Of a stretch of 64,000 nt of DNA, positions 58,301 to 64,000 are shown in pieces; the first letter of the stretch is position 1, and each line of letters starts with the position of its first letter. The stretch comes from Symsagittifera roscoffensis (lineage: Eukaryota; Xenacoelomorpha; Acoela; Convolutidae). The notes under the pieces were generated by a model. The model saw nothing but the letters and a program-made list of their open reading frames with translations. It was not told where the DNA came from and made no database searches. Position numbers and translations under genes: made by a program. The stretch is taken from the NCBI RefSeq assembly GCF_963678635.1, contig NC_087071.1:42050153-42114152 (forward strand), read 5' to 3'.

Positions 58301-58613
58301 AAATGAAGCAGCGAAACTATCATTATACTGAAACCCAGCTCTAAAGTTGCTAATTTCTGACCATTTATCAATGTTTAGAAAGAAATCAATTCCAAATCTA
58401 ACAAAACATGGAAAAACATAATTTCATTGATAAGGCGCTGAGTTTCTTCAATGATTTTATTTCAGATGAAAAAGACAAACCACGACGCTTCAAAAACAAC
58501 TGGTGCGAACCTGGATTCGAAATCTTACCTCACGTCTCAAATTCAACCTGCTTCGCTCTGGAAAGGCGATATGGATTAGAATCTGCTGCGACAGTGCGGA
58601 AATATTGCCCTGA
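25837..58613 (+). CDS. Multi-exon C-type lectin-like domain protein (partial gene)
   Basis: Host gene inferred from eleven exons: 25837-25930, 27362-27584, 35343-35411, 35668-35712, 44251-44326, 45618-45765, 46651-46862, 54299-54375, 54927-54994, 55833-55984 and 58466-58613. All junction phases agree, acceptors end in AG and donors start with GT. Exons 6-10 together show a CTLD of the C-type lectin fold: an initial Cys, WDYC, ALLWHP, IWLGY, then CMVYQKK and a final Cys pair. Exon 11 opens a second CTLD and has the same length (148 bp) and phases as exon 6. The N-terminal exons are Cys-containing and unassigned. Both ends of the gene are outside what I can see. Likely an extracellular or membrane-attached protein, but no signal peptide or membrane helix is visible. 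Canonical calcium-binding EPN/QPD-type residues are not evident. Introns are 0.3-8.5 kb and full of transposons. Confidence 0.65.
25931..27361. other. Intron with low-complexity DNA and (TTTG)n
   Basis: T-rich intronic sequence. A (TTTG)n tract with TTGC variants runs from about 27025 to 27145, and apparent ORFs over it are translations of that repeat. Nothing else is supported. Confidence 0.55.
27362..27584 (+). CDS. Lectin-like gene, exon 2
   Basis: Acceptor TTTTTTCCAG and donor TGC|GTAAGC. It encodes about 74 residues, including SVWRQINGDEFKSELALIRF, then an ICDDSN segment and a closing DCPGIGD...NPVC. The CPGIGD phrase echoes VPGIGDEKC in the CTLD exon at 45618. Domain identity is unknown. 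It starts with one base of a split codon and ends at a codon boundary. Confidence 0.6.
28724..29136. repeat. Large palindrome 1 (arms ~200 bp)
   Basis: Nearly perfect inverted repeat centred at about 28932. The left arm contains CCATTATTCTGAGGGCTAG and CATTAACCACGTTGAAATT; the right arm has their complements. The spacer is only a few bases. It resembles a foldback or MITE-type element. There is no coding capacity. Confidence 0.85.
29150..29513. repeat. Large palindrome 2 (arms ~180 bp)
   Basis: A second inverted repeat directly after the first, centred at about 29333 in CACATATATGTG. The outer arms are CTCGCTAAATTCTGCATT and its complement, then AATGCATTACTTTGCCCC and its complement. The centre is nearly spacerless. 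It is independent of palindrome 1, as the arm sequences differ. Confidence 0.85.
30452..30990. repeat. Dispersed repeat, copy A
   Basis: Shares ordered blocks with 43346-43805: CTGCTCGTA, TGTTCCGACTGTCTTTTA, TTTGTCTGAAGAAAAAAA, then CACCCCGAGCACAAAT and TTCCGTTACTTTCG. It is an unclassified, non-coding repeat family of roughly 450-550 bp. No clear ends are seen. Confidence 0.65.
31630..32915. repeat. Diverged local duplications
   Basis: 31630-31770 resembles 32060-32200 (CTTGCCTTTTTAT, ACAAGAATTC, ATCGAGA-like blocks). 31850-32030 resembles 32745-32915 (GACTTCAG, TTTTACTG, GCCGA, AACACTAA, CTTGAT). The copies are old and short. They may be remnants of tandem duplication or of one non-autonomous element. 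Confidence 0.5.
33330..33540 (+). mobile_element. BEL/Pao fragment, integrase C-terminal domain (fossil)
   Basis: The translation shows SLAWIVDPANSRGYYPLDQV, then ISLQYGS and RSATLKAL, the pattern of the domain that follows integrase in BEL/Pao elements (DUF5641-type: hydrophobic-W-D, RGYWP-like, then the VRxATVKT-like block). Only this 3' end of pol is seen. It is a different copy from the larger fossil at 50.1 kb. Clearly a remnant. Confidence 0.7.
33583..33656 (+). repeat. tRNA-like segment (SINE candidate)
   Basis: TAGTTCATTCGATTAGAGC fits a degenerate tRNA D-arm/box A, and GGTTTCAAATATCTCCC a box B-like T-arm at the right spacing. It is too degenerate to be a working tRNA. It lies just after the BEL/Pao fragment. 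Confidence 0.35.
34136..35037. mobile_element. Inverted-end element (CCCGGGTTGACC)
   Basis: A 0.9-kb segment bounded by CCCGGGTTGACC on the left and its exact complement GGTCAACCCGGG on the right. Internal ATGCTTATCATACAATTCC-type blocks near 34335 match 1957-2105 and recur in weaker form near 34880. There is no coding capacity. Probably a non-autonomous DNA transposon. No target duplication was convincing. Confidence 0.6.
35343..35411 (+). CDS. Lectin-like gene, exon 3
   Basis: A 69-bp exon with clean sites (AATTTCAG before, AAT|GTAAGT after) and complete codons at both ends. It encodes a 23-residue piece with KPMICISNMTCVAGLYN, carrying two Cys. The other two frames close at once. Confidence 0.6.
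35668..35712 (+). CDS. Lectin-like gene, exon 4 (45-bp candidate)
   Basis: Good acceptor (pyrimidine-rich, ATTCCAG) and donor (AAA|GTAAGT) enclose 15 codons, FLPVFFSKIRNSNFK. The phase fits both neighbours. The small size makes it the least certain exon, and it can be left out without breaking the frame. Confidence 0.4.
35713..37363. other. Intronic DNA before the Ty3/gypsy fossil
   Basis: AT-rich non-coding sequence. Between 36290 and 36430 a GAAGACGACCTTGAGTCA-like block is roughly repeated as AAAACGAACCTGAGTCA. No gene or defined element was seen. Confidence 0.45.
37364..37563 (+). repeat. 5' LTR of the Tor-like fossil
   Basis: 200 bp, starting ATATAGGGACCAG and ending ATCTTCAA. It matches 42961-43156 with about a dozen substitutions and one short indel. 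Confidence 0.85.
37565..38600 (+). mobile_element. gag region of the Tor-like fossil
   Basis: Opens MAQPAERKGGGKNLLNILSF, with WGEWIIKIHW and YDIDPDDFYF soon after. The start codon overlaps the TGG of the presumed primer-binding site (TGGCGCAGCCAGC at 37566). The later part has a degraded Arg-rich and Cys/His-containing nucleocapsid-like stretch. The family call rests on its position between LTR and protease. Confidence 0.6.
39080..40590 (+). mobile_element. Reverse transcriptase / RNase H region of the Tor-like fossil
   Basis: Shows the pre-RT block (VPISLQDKVD), LALESRELNKQVHKNKDQMP, NIDELVDGI, the thumb-like KQLKSLMGSMHSLHKF, CYASNDGLGAILEQYG of RNase H and ADILSRFPS at the end. The order and spacing match Ty3/gypsy. 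Degraded. Confidence 0.8.
40600..41150. other. Foreign-looking segment inside the Tor-like fossil
   Basis: Between RNase H and integrase lies sequence that fits neither. It has a perfect palindrome GTGAGCGCAAGCGCTCAC (about 40696-40713), an adjacent TGCATGCA, and an open stretch starting MSSTNSPEKIDPKPPSAIV near 40873 that looks like a Gag-type disordered N-terminus. It may be a nested element or a rearranged piece. Confidence 0.35.
41260..42140 (+). mobile_element. Integrase region of the Tor-like fossil
   Basis: Core motifs DLVQLDFWGPLTYVHGRKNY, LLVAADKFSHWPS, DHRATGMVERTIGS and a downstream MPFQAYHRREVNT, all typical of Ty3/gypsy integrase. The 42.14-42.96 kb part after it is highly charged with no defined fold. 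Confidence 0.75.
42961..43156 (+). repeat. 3' LTR of the Tor-like fossil
   Basis: 196 bp, the counterpart of 37364-37563. About 94% identical over aligned bases. Confidence 0.85.
43346..43805. repeat. Dispersed repeat, copy B
   Basis: Aligned block for block with 30452-30990: CGAATGTTCGACTGTCTTTTA, GGAACGATTT, CCCATAACTTTA, TTTGTCTGAAG and CACCCCGAGCACAAAT. An additional partial CTGCTCGTATCAG-type start lies at about 43883. Confidence 0.65.
44251..44326 (+). CDS. Lectin-like gene, exon 5
   Basis: Acceptor GGGTTTCAG and donor TCAA|GTAAGT. The 76 bp start at a codon boundary and leave one extra base, exactly what exon 6 requires. They encode GEHHGCQNYDIGYLIGYQRV plus five residues. Confidence 0.55.
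44395..44816. mobile_element. hAT-like MITE with CAGGGGCGGAT ends
   Basis: A 422-bp element with inverted termini CAGGGGCGGATCTAGG and CCTAAATCCGCCCCTG. It is flanked by a perfect 8-bp target duplication ATGGCGAG (44387-44394, 44817-44824), diagnostic of hAT. G-run and C-run tracts lie inside each end. CAGGGGCGGAT-type ends are common in animal hAT MITEs. There is no transposase. Confidence 0.9.
45618..45765 (+). CDS. Lectin-like gene, exon 6 (CTLD start)
   Basis: Acceptor CTTTTTTTAG. The exon encodes ESACSRNF, VPGIGDEKCFKIIP and EAWDYC, the first strand and helix of a CTLD. The donor GTTGGT is weak, but it gives K at the junction and continues straight into EHEALLWHP. 148 bp with split codons at both ends, identical in length and phases to exon 11. 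Confidence 0.7.
46180..46480. repeat. (TC)n microsatellite
   Basis: Dominated by TC dinucleotides with CTCCTT and CTAT variants. Three overlapping Ser/Leu-only ORFs across it are repeat translations. Confidence 0.95.
46651..46862 (+). CDS. Lectin-like gene, exon 7 (CTLD middle)
   Basis: Encodes EHEALLWHPRNRTEM, LGYDSDVKIWLGYMQ and SVTCIPGSWENG. These correspond to the CTLD helix 2, the W-[IL]-G-type core strand and the start of the long loop. The acceptor is a weak AACATAG. The donor AATG|GTAGAA leaves one base, matching exon 8. Confidence 0.7.
47437..47508 (+). repeat. tRNA-like segment (SINE candidate)
   Basis: GCGGGTTCGAGGCCC is a near-perfect T-arm/box B, followed by a T-run that could act as a pol III terminator. 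The box A side (TAGGCTAAAAAC) is poor. Likely SINE-derived. Confidence 0.35.
47757..47971. mobile_element. hAT-like MITE, copy 4 (diverged)
   Basis: Same family as the three copies at 2.3-5.7 kb: GGCTTTTTTCCAGTT at the left end, GGAAAAGAGCC at the right, and the internal TAACGCCTGATGTTA and TTTGTACACCACG. It is clearly older. No target duplication remains. Confidence 0.7.
50100..53850 (+). mobile_element. BEL/Pao LTR retroelement (degraded fossil)
   Basis: Ordered BEL/Pao parts: coiled N-terminal gag-like stretch (50.13-50.5 kb), gag zinc knuckles (CLKPDCKSKH; HRSCKYTCS, 50.9-51.1 kb), RT (AVSADLERTFLQVGV, DQPSLRFLW, then YINDYLGLVK, 51.8-52.4 kb), RNase H (SKLELKAAFLSS, WTDRIAVLHW and FVANRAGEVLEFTSVDE, 52.7-52.95 kb), linker and the start of integrase (NIELHCVLC, 53.6 kb). 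The 3' remainder and both LTRs were not found. Heavily broken. It lies wholly in one intron of the lectin-like gene. Confidence 0.8.
53605..53745. repeat. Short internal duplication in the BEL/Pao fossil
   Basis: ATTGCGTGTTGTGCCG...GAAAATGAAAA...CATCACAC occurs twice in a row, with a period of about 55-60 bp, at the integrase zinc-finger position. Confidence 0.55.
54299..54375 (+). CDS. Lectin-like gene, exon 8
   Basis: Strong acceptor (TTTTTTTTTCAG), donor CCG|GTACGA. Encodes HFHNGTLIKSG, then EIDFWNFVRYP, matching the W-containing loop region of a CTLD. Split codon at the start, codon boundary at the end. Confidence 0.6.
54927..54994 (+). CDS. Lectin-like gene, exon 9
   Basis: Acceptor AATTTTAG, donor AT|GTACTC. 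68 bp encode GNNVSQAHKDRNMLRLGGRV plus EY, with two extra bases that exon 10 completes to Met. The right edge is the weakest point, since other GT sites are near. Confidence 0.45.
55182..55610. repeat. Dispersed repeat, copy C (diverged)
   Basis: Starts with ACTGCTCGTA and TGATTGTTCCGA and ends with CCAAGCAAAAGAGTTCCGTT and TCGAAAGTCGGAACAA, paralleling copies at 30.45 and 43.35 kb. The middle is poorly conserved. Confidence 0.5.
55833..55984 (+). CDS. Lectin-like gene, exon 10 (CTLD end)
   Basis: Encodes NHELWGDEVDQPYLKK, RCMVYQKKMGG, then TPCESEDTMGIC, the classic end of a CTLD: Cys in the fourth strand, a second Cys, and I-C at the close. Acceptor AAGTTAG, good donor TATT|GTGAGT. One split base at each end fits exons 9 and 11. 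Confidence 0.7.
56650..57222 (-). other. Minus-strand coding-like stretch, possible gag remnant
   Basis: Minus-strand frames read MSDTSDNGTSAFQFLMHISS, then FPRLKITRTKAMTLELVSMD, and further left WLNGDNQLLEINRIKQWRLF. The helical, charged build resembles a retroelement capsid, but no diagnostic motif is present. It could also be a host exon remnant. Confidence 0.25.
57350..57625 (+). mobile_element. BEL/Pao fragment, integrase C-terminal domain (fossil)
   Basis: Frames show RVKWHAPSDDTLTKGN, WLLDSNSLRGYYQLTDV and LVKLISLLAPSGAGGC, the C-terminal domain and carboxyl end of BEL/Pao pol. It is homologous to 33330-33540. It is separated from the 50.1-53.85 kb fossil by three host exons, so it is a distinct remnant. 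Broken. Confidence 0.75.
57712..57780 (+). repeat. tRNA-like segment (SINE candidate)
   Basis: TAGCCTAGAGTATACATAAT (box A side) and GGGCTCGATTCCAACC (box B) at tRNA-like spacing, about 45 bases apart, with a T-arm stem. No matching acceptor stem, so more likely a SINE head than a tRNA gene. Confidence 0.4.
58466..58613 (+). CDS. Lectin-like gene, exon 11 (second CTLD start)
   Basis: Strong acceptor (GATTTTATTTCAG) and donor CTGA|GTAAGT. Encodes NNWCEPGFEILPH, NSTCFALERRYG and AATVRKYCPE, the C...G...C...A..C pattern of a CTLD start. Length and phases equal exon 6, evidence for tandem CTLD duplication. The following exon is not found in the window. Confidence 0.7.
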
Positions 58614-60089
58614 GTAAGTCTTCTTGATTTTGTGCAGAAAATTGCGTCCACGCCATTAGTTTTGCTTAAAGTTCACGGCTAATGCTTATATTCCAAGCCA
58701 GAGACTCAAATCTACCAAATTTGTGAGGAAAATTGTAAAACAAATTAGAAAAAAAACACATTTGTTTGAAATAAACAATGGGATTTTGATTGATATAAGT
58801 TTGCTTTTAATAAATAGCATAATTATCTCAACTGAAAAATTTGGATGAGTTCAATATCCACCCGTCAGAAGCAGTTCAGTGAAAGGGAGAACGCAAACTT
58901 GGTGTGAGTTAAGCAATTTTCAGCCAATCCGAAACAGGATTTTACATGCATCGTTTAGCAAGCGTAATCACGCAATAAGTAAAAACATCAACGGATTTAG
59001 GAGGAACGCTTCTTTCCTCAGGGATTCGATCCCCTGTCGGCCCAATTTTTTGCTGACTGACTCTAAAGTTTTCTGAAGGTGCCTTGGGCGCCAAAATACA
59101 CTTATTTTGAAGGGGGAGAAAGCGCCAAAAAAACGCGGTTTTTTGGTCAAGTTTTCCCAAAAAGTGCTTAAAAACGCCTTTTCTACTTTTAAATTACTCA
59201 ACGGCCCAGAAAATTTGGTCAAAAAAGGATCTTTATGGTGATTTGGTAGATCTCAGAAAATCAATTTGGTCAATCTTTTTTTGGAAATCCATCCCCCTCG
59301 AGAAAATCCTAGATCCTCCTTTGACTAAAACGGTTTCCATTTCCATTTTCTCATCTATAATCAATCGGCACGATTAATTTTTTGACAAACTTTCAAATTT
59401 TTAAAATTAATGTATAGTTCAAGTGAAACTACTATAAATCATTATAATCGTGAACTATCATCATTTCAGTATCCTGATTCTGTCCACCCACAACCTAATC
59501 AAACAAAAAACACTGTTCTATCATTCATATGTAATTTTTAAAAATGAAGAGAAAAAATAATGAAATTATGATGAGTTTTTGAAGTCTGAAATATTTTCAA
59601 TAAAATAGTTTCCCATGTCGCCCTCAGACAACAAACTGGAAAAAAAAATTAAAATTTTTCAATGAAAACACAACTCGACTACAAAATAATTATTCGAAAA
59701 ATTTAGAATCAAATATTATCCCCGTAATATTGATTGAAATGGGTTTTTTTCCTTTATTTTTGTTTCTCGTCGTGAAGAATTTTGCACCAAAATAAACAAT
59801 TAGCAAATGATTAATGCAGAGTTTCGCAAAACGATCTAAATTTATGGCCTGTTTCGCTTTCTAAGCCTACATCTATTCATATTGCAAAACATTTTTTTTC
59901 GAACCACTCTCCTAGCTTTGGGTAAAAAACAGCCCATTAAAAGTGGAAAAACTCAAAAAAATAGTTGTATGGCAATGGATTTTATTAGCTTAATATTAAC
60001 AAAATACTCCTCTATGAATAATAAAGAGTGTTCAAATACCACTGGTAAAATAAGGGTATATAATCTAATGTTAAAAAGAATAAATTAAC
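58614..60089. other. Downstream intronic DNA with a MITE remnant
   Basis: AT-rich. Apart from the inverted hAT MITE remnant (58988-59322), no gene, RNA or repeat is recognised. The next lectin-like exon should start with one split base but was not seen. Confidence 0.45.
58988..59322. mobile_element. hAT-like MITE, diverged inverted copy
   Basis: Opposite-orientation relative of 44395-44816: starts ACGGATTTAGGAGG, contains CAGGGATTCGATCCCCTG (the other copy has CAGGGGGTCGAATCCCTG), and ends CCCCTCGAGAAAATCCTAG plus ATCCTCCTTTG. The ends are eroded and no target duplication is readable. Confidence 0.65.
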
Positions 60090-60650
60090 GATGTTTGAAT
60101 TAAAACAGCTTTTATTTATTTCAATTGAAAAGGGATGCGAAGTACAATGGACTTCGAATAGACATGACAGGCAGTTGTCTAATTGAGAACTAAAGGTCAA
60201 GACTAAAGCACAAGCACAACATTCCCCAATTCGAGAAAATTTTGTACTTGTATATAGAATAAGTACCAAAAATAAAGAGATACTCCTTTGCCCTTCACCC
60301 AACGGGTAACGAAGTTAGAAATAAAACATAACTTTGTCACTGCACGCCATGAAATATATAGAAGATATACAAGTGTACATGGAGATGCGTATGGTAAATA
60401 TTTACACGCTACATACAATTCATAACAATTATATACAGGCAAGATTAGGTTTAATGTACAATTATATATACAATAGCCATTGGAAGTGATTATTTCACTA
60501 AATTACAAATCGGTAAAAGAAAAAAGAACTAAACTACCCAAAGAATAAATTATGAACTGATGATAACATGAATACTGGGTAAAACTATTTTAGCAGCTAC
60601 AAAGTGGTTACTTCATTTATTTTATTAATAAAACAAAATGAAAAAATCTC
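60090..60650 (-). repeat. Presumed 3' LTR area of the minus-strand fossil
   Basis: Non-coding. On the minus strand AATAAATAAAAGCTG near 60105-60120 could be a polyadenylation signal. The second LTR is outside the window, so the ends cannot be set. Confidence 0.35.
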
Positions 60651-60687
60651 TTCAGTTTTTGTTCAAGTTTTTGTGGAATTTGTCCGC

Positions 60688-61404
60688 CTAAACTCTTGTC
60701 TCTGAGTCAATAATGGATAAAATATCGCTGTCTAATGATGTCTTGTCATGTTGAGACTCGTTCTCAGGTGAACATAGGACTACAAGGTGAGGATCCACCG
60801 ATGAAGGAATTGTCGTTGAGCATTGTGTAGTGTCCGCGATTGAAGACCGCTTGCGCGGAAAATCCCCAAAGGGAGTCAAAAATGACGATTGTGAATCCAA
60901 TTGAAAATTACCGTGTAGTTGTTTTGCGCCTGAGTTTGTCGCGGGAAAAAATGAAAAGATCGGCTCTTCTTCCGAAGCCTCCATCAAGTCTACTACCTCT
61001 GATGGGGAAATTTTTTCAACAAATCTTCTTTTGCCGTAGAAATTGGTAAGGCCTGGGTTTCGTCGAGGTCTAGATAAGCTATACGAGGGGTCAATCTGTG
61101 TAGTCTCGGCTGGCTTTTCTGGAGAGCTCTCGTTGTCGATTGGGTCGTCGCTCGTACCCAGAGGTAGCGTGATGTTTCCAGTGGATTCCTGGTCGTCCGT
61201 TAACGGTCGTCTTGAATCTAAAGAACTCTCAAGGGTGATAGATTGGGAATGAGATTTGACACCTGAATTTGGGCCTAGTTTGTCTACTAAAATATTGTCC
61301 CTGTGGTCTAAATCTAAAGTGGACGTTGTTTCTGAAGCAATTGAGAGGAAACCTTTTGACGGGAATATGTGAGATTTTCGCCTCCTAGCAGCCGGGGTCC
61401 CCAA
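60688..61404 (-). mobile_element. Ser/Asp-rich pol-tail region of the minus-strand fossil
   Basis: A 238-codon open stretch, Ser/Asp/Pro/Glu-rich, with the basic patch SRPRRNPGLTNFYGKRRF near the middle. Such a patch commonly ends Ty3/gypsy pol proteins downstream of integrase. The end is acidic. No fold is recognised. Confidence 0.5.
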
Positions 61405-64000
61405 GGTTCTTCTGGAAGAAGAACGTCCCGCAATAAAGAAGTCCAGTCTCTTAGCTGGTGAATGTTTTTCCTGCTAAATTATCAAATTCAACTAAGCAGT
61501 TCATCCTATTTGCAAGTTCAATTGGATCCCTTGTTTGTTCTACCTTGAAGGCGATGTCTGATTTTCTCAGGATGTGACCGTTGTCGAGTGTAAATGTTTT
61601 ATCAGTGTCGGATGTTGATAAAATTAAAATATGGCTGTCCTTCTTCCCCACGAAAATTCTTCCTACGCCAGTTATCTCTTTGTGAGAAAGAGTTCGACAG
61701 AGGGGCTATTGATGTTACTGGAGTGGATTTGTCCGTTGGGTCACTCTCATATATTTATTGTCTGGTTTTGACTCGTCTACGTAGCCGTCCTTGGTGTCAT
61801 CGTTGACTTCCCAATCATTGGCTCTTGATTTCGCCATGACCGACTTACCTTTATCTATATTATTTGCGTGTAAGACTAGGCTTTTCCAAAAAGTGTTGGG
61901 TGATCTGTTAAAATGTTTTAGAAAAGATGTACATCCAATGGGTGGTTTGTTTTGTCGAACGAACTTTCCAAATGATTTAACCAATGGTCGAATTCAACGA
62001 GGGTTTCGTCTCATTAGAAAATATCGCCATTGTTTAAATTTCTTAGTGTAATTTAGGCGTTCTACGACTCCATTGGATCTGTAATCCCCACGGTGTGTAA
62101 AATTAAGTTGGAATCATTCTTCTTACAGAAGTTTTTAGTATAGTTTGATAAGAGGCATGACTCATGGTCTATTCTAACTGACTTTGAAAGCCCGTAGAGA
62201 GTGCAGTATTCAGTCAAAATGAAAATCTTGTCGCGGTGGAGGTGTTATATACATTTTTTGCCGGATTTTACAAGGAAATTTTGTAAATCTATTGATTCAG
62301 AGTAACAAGTATTTCGATGAGCCCCAGTTGTTATCCAGTGTACCGGCGAAGTTTAGATTATCTTTTTTGTGGTTTTGTAAGTTCCGGTACTTTCTGCGTG
62401 TTTCTCGATCCCAAAATTGATTTTTAAGTTTTTCGGGCTCATAGACATTGAGAGCGTTTTTTCCCGTGGTAGTAGATTTGTCTGTACAATTGAGGCCACC
62501 AAATACTTTCCGCCAATGCCTTCATGCCGAGCTCTCCGGGTTGTGTTTCGTGTAAAAGACTCATAAACGGGGATCTAAGGGCTGCCAAAACAATTAAATT
62601 GTTATCATTAAATAGTAATCCGTCCTTCATATGAATGTCTCCTTGGAAAATTTTTAAATACGGTCCAAATTTATCCAGTGGATTCCCATTTTCCAATGCG
62701 GTTTTAACTTCAATTAAATTTTTAACTTCGTTTGTCATGAGTTCGATCAGTTTATTAGATAATCGCTCATATGAAGATGATAATGAAGTATGAAGTATGA
62801 AGTATCTGCGTATGATAATCGTGAAGATGGTAATTTTAGGTCCCTTTTGTATTTGGTAAGGAGAGTTTTATGGATTTGTGACATAATGTCGTTATCAAAT
62901 TTAATAGAAACCCCATTGTTATCTGCAACGACTGATTATTTTTTTGAGTGGAAGATAAATAAAGAAACGCACTTAGGTTGACCTTGCTTTTCGATTTAAA
63001 TCATAAAGTGAGTTTAATAAGAGTGTATAAGGAAAAACAGCTTTCTCTTAAAGTGAAAAAATTGTCTGAAGTTGAATTTTGAAGTTGAACTGTTTGTGCA
63101 AGACTCTGAACGCGACTGATTCGTATTGCAAATTCTAATTGTTTCTATGACGTAATTCAGAATCTTAGCGAAGAACGACTGTTGGATGTGTAGTAATTTC
63201 TCATTTTTTCCAACAATTTGATTTCCATTATCTAACTTTGTTATATCATTTATTCTATTAGCGTCCACTGGCTAAATTAACGACAGCTTGTTCTTTTTAC
63301 ATTTTCGCTTAGTACACGTCGTATTTGCAAATAAATTGTTGCTTATGTTGTTGATTGTTGCCACCACGATTTTGTTGTCGTAGTTTGATATTGGGAGGGT
63401 TTTTCTTGAAGGTAGTCTCGATAAAATATCTGTAAACCCCAGTTCTTTTCCTAGTTTATGTCTAATCTTAAATTTGATAGGTAAAAATCTGTTTTGAAAG
63501 CTTCTGTTGCCCAAATTTATTTATCAGAAGAAAGACTTTAGTTCCAAAATGTTTTGCGGTTTCGGGAGATTTTTTATTGAATCCGCTTTTCCAACAAATG
63601 GTTTTAATTATGTGTTCGAAATCTTGAAGATCAACCATTTCAACTCTTTTTCGAAAAAGGCACATTTTTCCCATTTAACTGTCATGTTACTGTTTTCTAA
63701 GATATTCAGGATTTTTAATAGGATGCCTTTGTGCTCTTCTAAAGAACCTTTTGAGGCACATAAAATATTGTCAATGTAACAGTTTGTGAAAGGTGTTTTC
63801 CTTAATAGAGAATCCATTAGCCGTTGGAATCCGTTTGACATGTCTCAAAAACCACAAAAATTGGTTAAAAAGTGTTAGGCTCCAGTAATTTCATCTCCCC
63901 AAGTACTAAGTTTATATTGCTTGCTTGAGTTGGCGCATAGTTTTAGTTGACTGTATGCGTTTCGCAAATCCAAACTACTAAACCACACCTCTCCCGATTT

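Larger units (their letters stand above)
55985..58465. other. Intron (2.5 kb) with fossil pieces
   Basis: Holds an (AATC)n tract near 56331-56355, a minus-strand coding-like stretch (56650-57222), a BEL/Pao fragment (57350-57625) and a tRNA-like segment (57712-57780). The rest is AT-rich with nothing named. Confidence 0.5.
60090..64000 (-). mobile_element. Ty3/gypsy (Tor-like) element, 3' part, minus strand (fossil)
   Basis: Reading leftward from the window edge: RT (EVWFSSLDLRNAYSQLKL, then ILENSNMTVKWEKCAFFEKE), RNase H end (FTDILSRLPSRK), integrase (ALRSPFMSLLHETQPGELG; ALAESIWWPQLYRQI) at about 62.4-62.7 kb, integrase C-terminal parts at 61.5-62 kb and a pol-tail ORF to 60.69 kb. It resembles the 37-43 kb element in the DILSRxPS block. 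The rest of the element lies beyond 64 kb. Degraded, probably ten or so interruptions in the part seen. Confidence 0.8.

Overview
This is invertebrate animal nuclear DNA: AT-rich, intron-rich and full of transposable elements. There is no bacterial or organellar gene layout. Ty3/gypsy elements resembling the Tor elements of larvacean tunicates, together with a C-type-lectin gene whose long introns are filled with repeats, make a larvacean with an expanded genome one plausible source. That assignment is tentative and rests on recalled family resemblance only.

Layout. 1-2.15 kb is AT-rich non-coding DNA with one repeat fragment. 2.16-5.73 kb is a tandem array of a ~1.55-kb unit (two full copies and one partial). 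Each copy carries a 215-217-bp hAT-like MITE, and the two full copies also carry a (TA)n tract and a ~30-bp minisatellite. The minisatellite continues to a 200-N assembly gap (6198-6397) and resumes at 25.155 kb. Between those points sits a giant LTR element (about 6.2/6.4-25.154 kb, ~18.8 kb). It has near-identical LTRs, gag, Ty3/gypsy-type pol, two small membrane-protein ORFs, a Pro/Ser/Thr-rich coding-like region, an envelope region resembling chuvirus-type glycoproteins, and a 602-codon 3' ORF I cannot assign. It is treated as a fossil: young by its LTRs, but broken at several points.

25.8-58.6 kb holds a plus-strand host gene reconstructed from splice sites. Eleven exons with mutually compatible phases encode a Cys-rich N-terminal part, one complete C-type lectin-like domain (CTLD) and the start of a second. 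The introns hold BEL/Pao fossils (33.3, 50.1-53.85, 57.35 kb), a degraded 5.8-kb Tor-like Ty3/gypsy element (37.364-43.156 kb), two copies of a CAGGGGCGGAT-ended hAT-like MITE (44.395 and ~58.99 kb), two adjacent large palindromes (28.72-29.14 and 29.15-29.51 kb), a 0.9-kb element with CCCGGGTTGACC inverted ends, a three-copy dispersed repeat and several tRNA-like SINE candidates.

60.1-64 kb is the 3' part of a third Ty3/gypsy element, minus strand, running off the right edge. The gene's next exon is presumably beyond it.

The most notable items are the giant element, with its cluster of unassigned genes between pol and the 3' LTR, and the CTLD gene, whose coding exons are mostly 45-225 bp and separated by introns of up to ~8.5 kb filled with mobile DNA.
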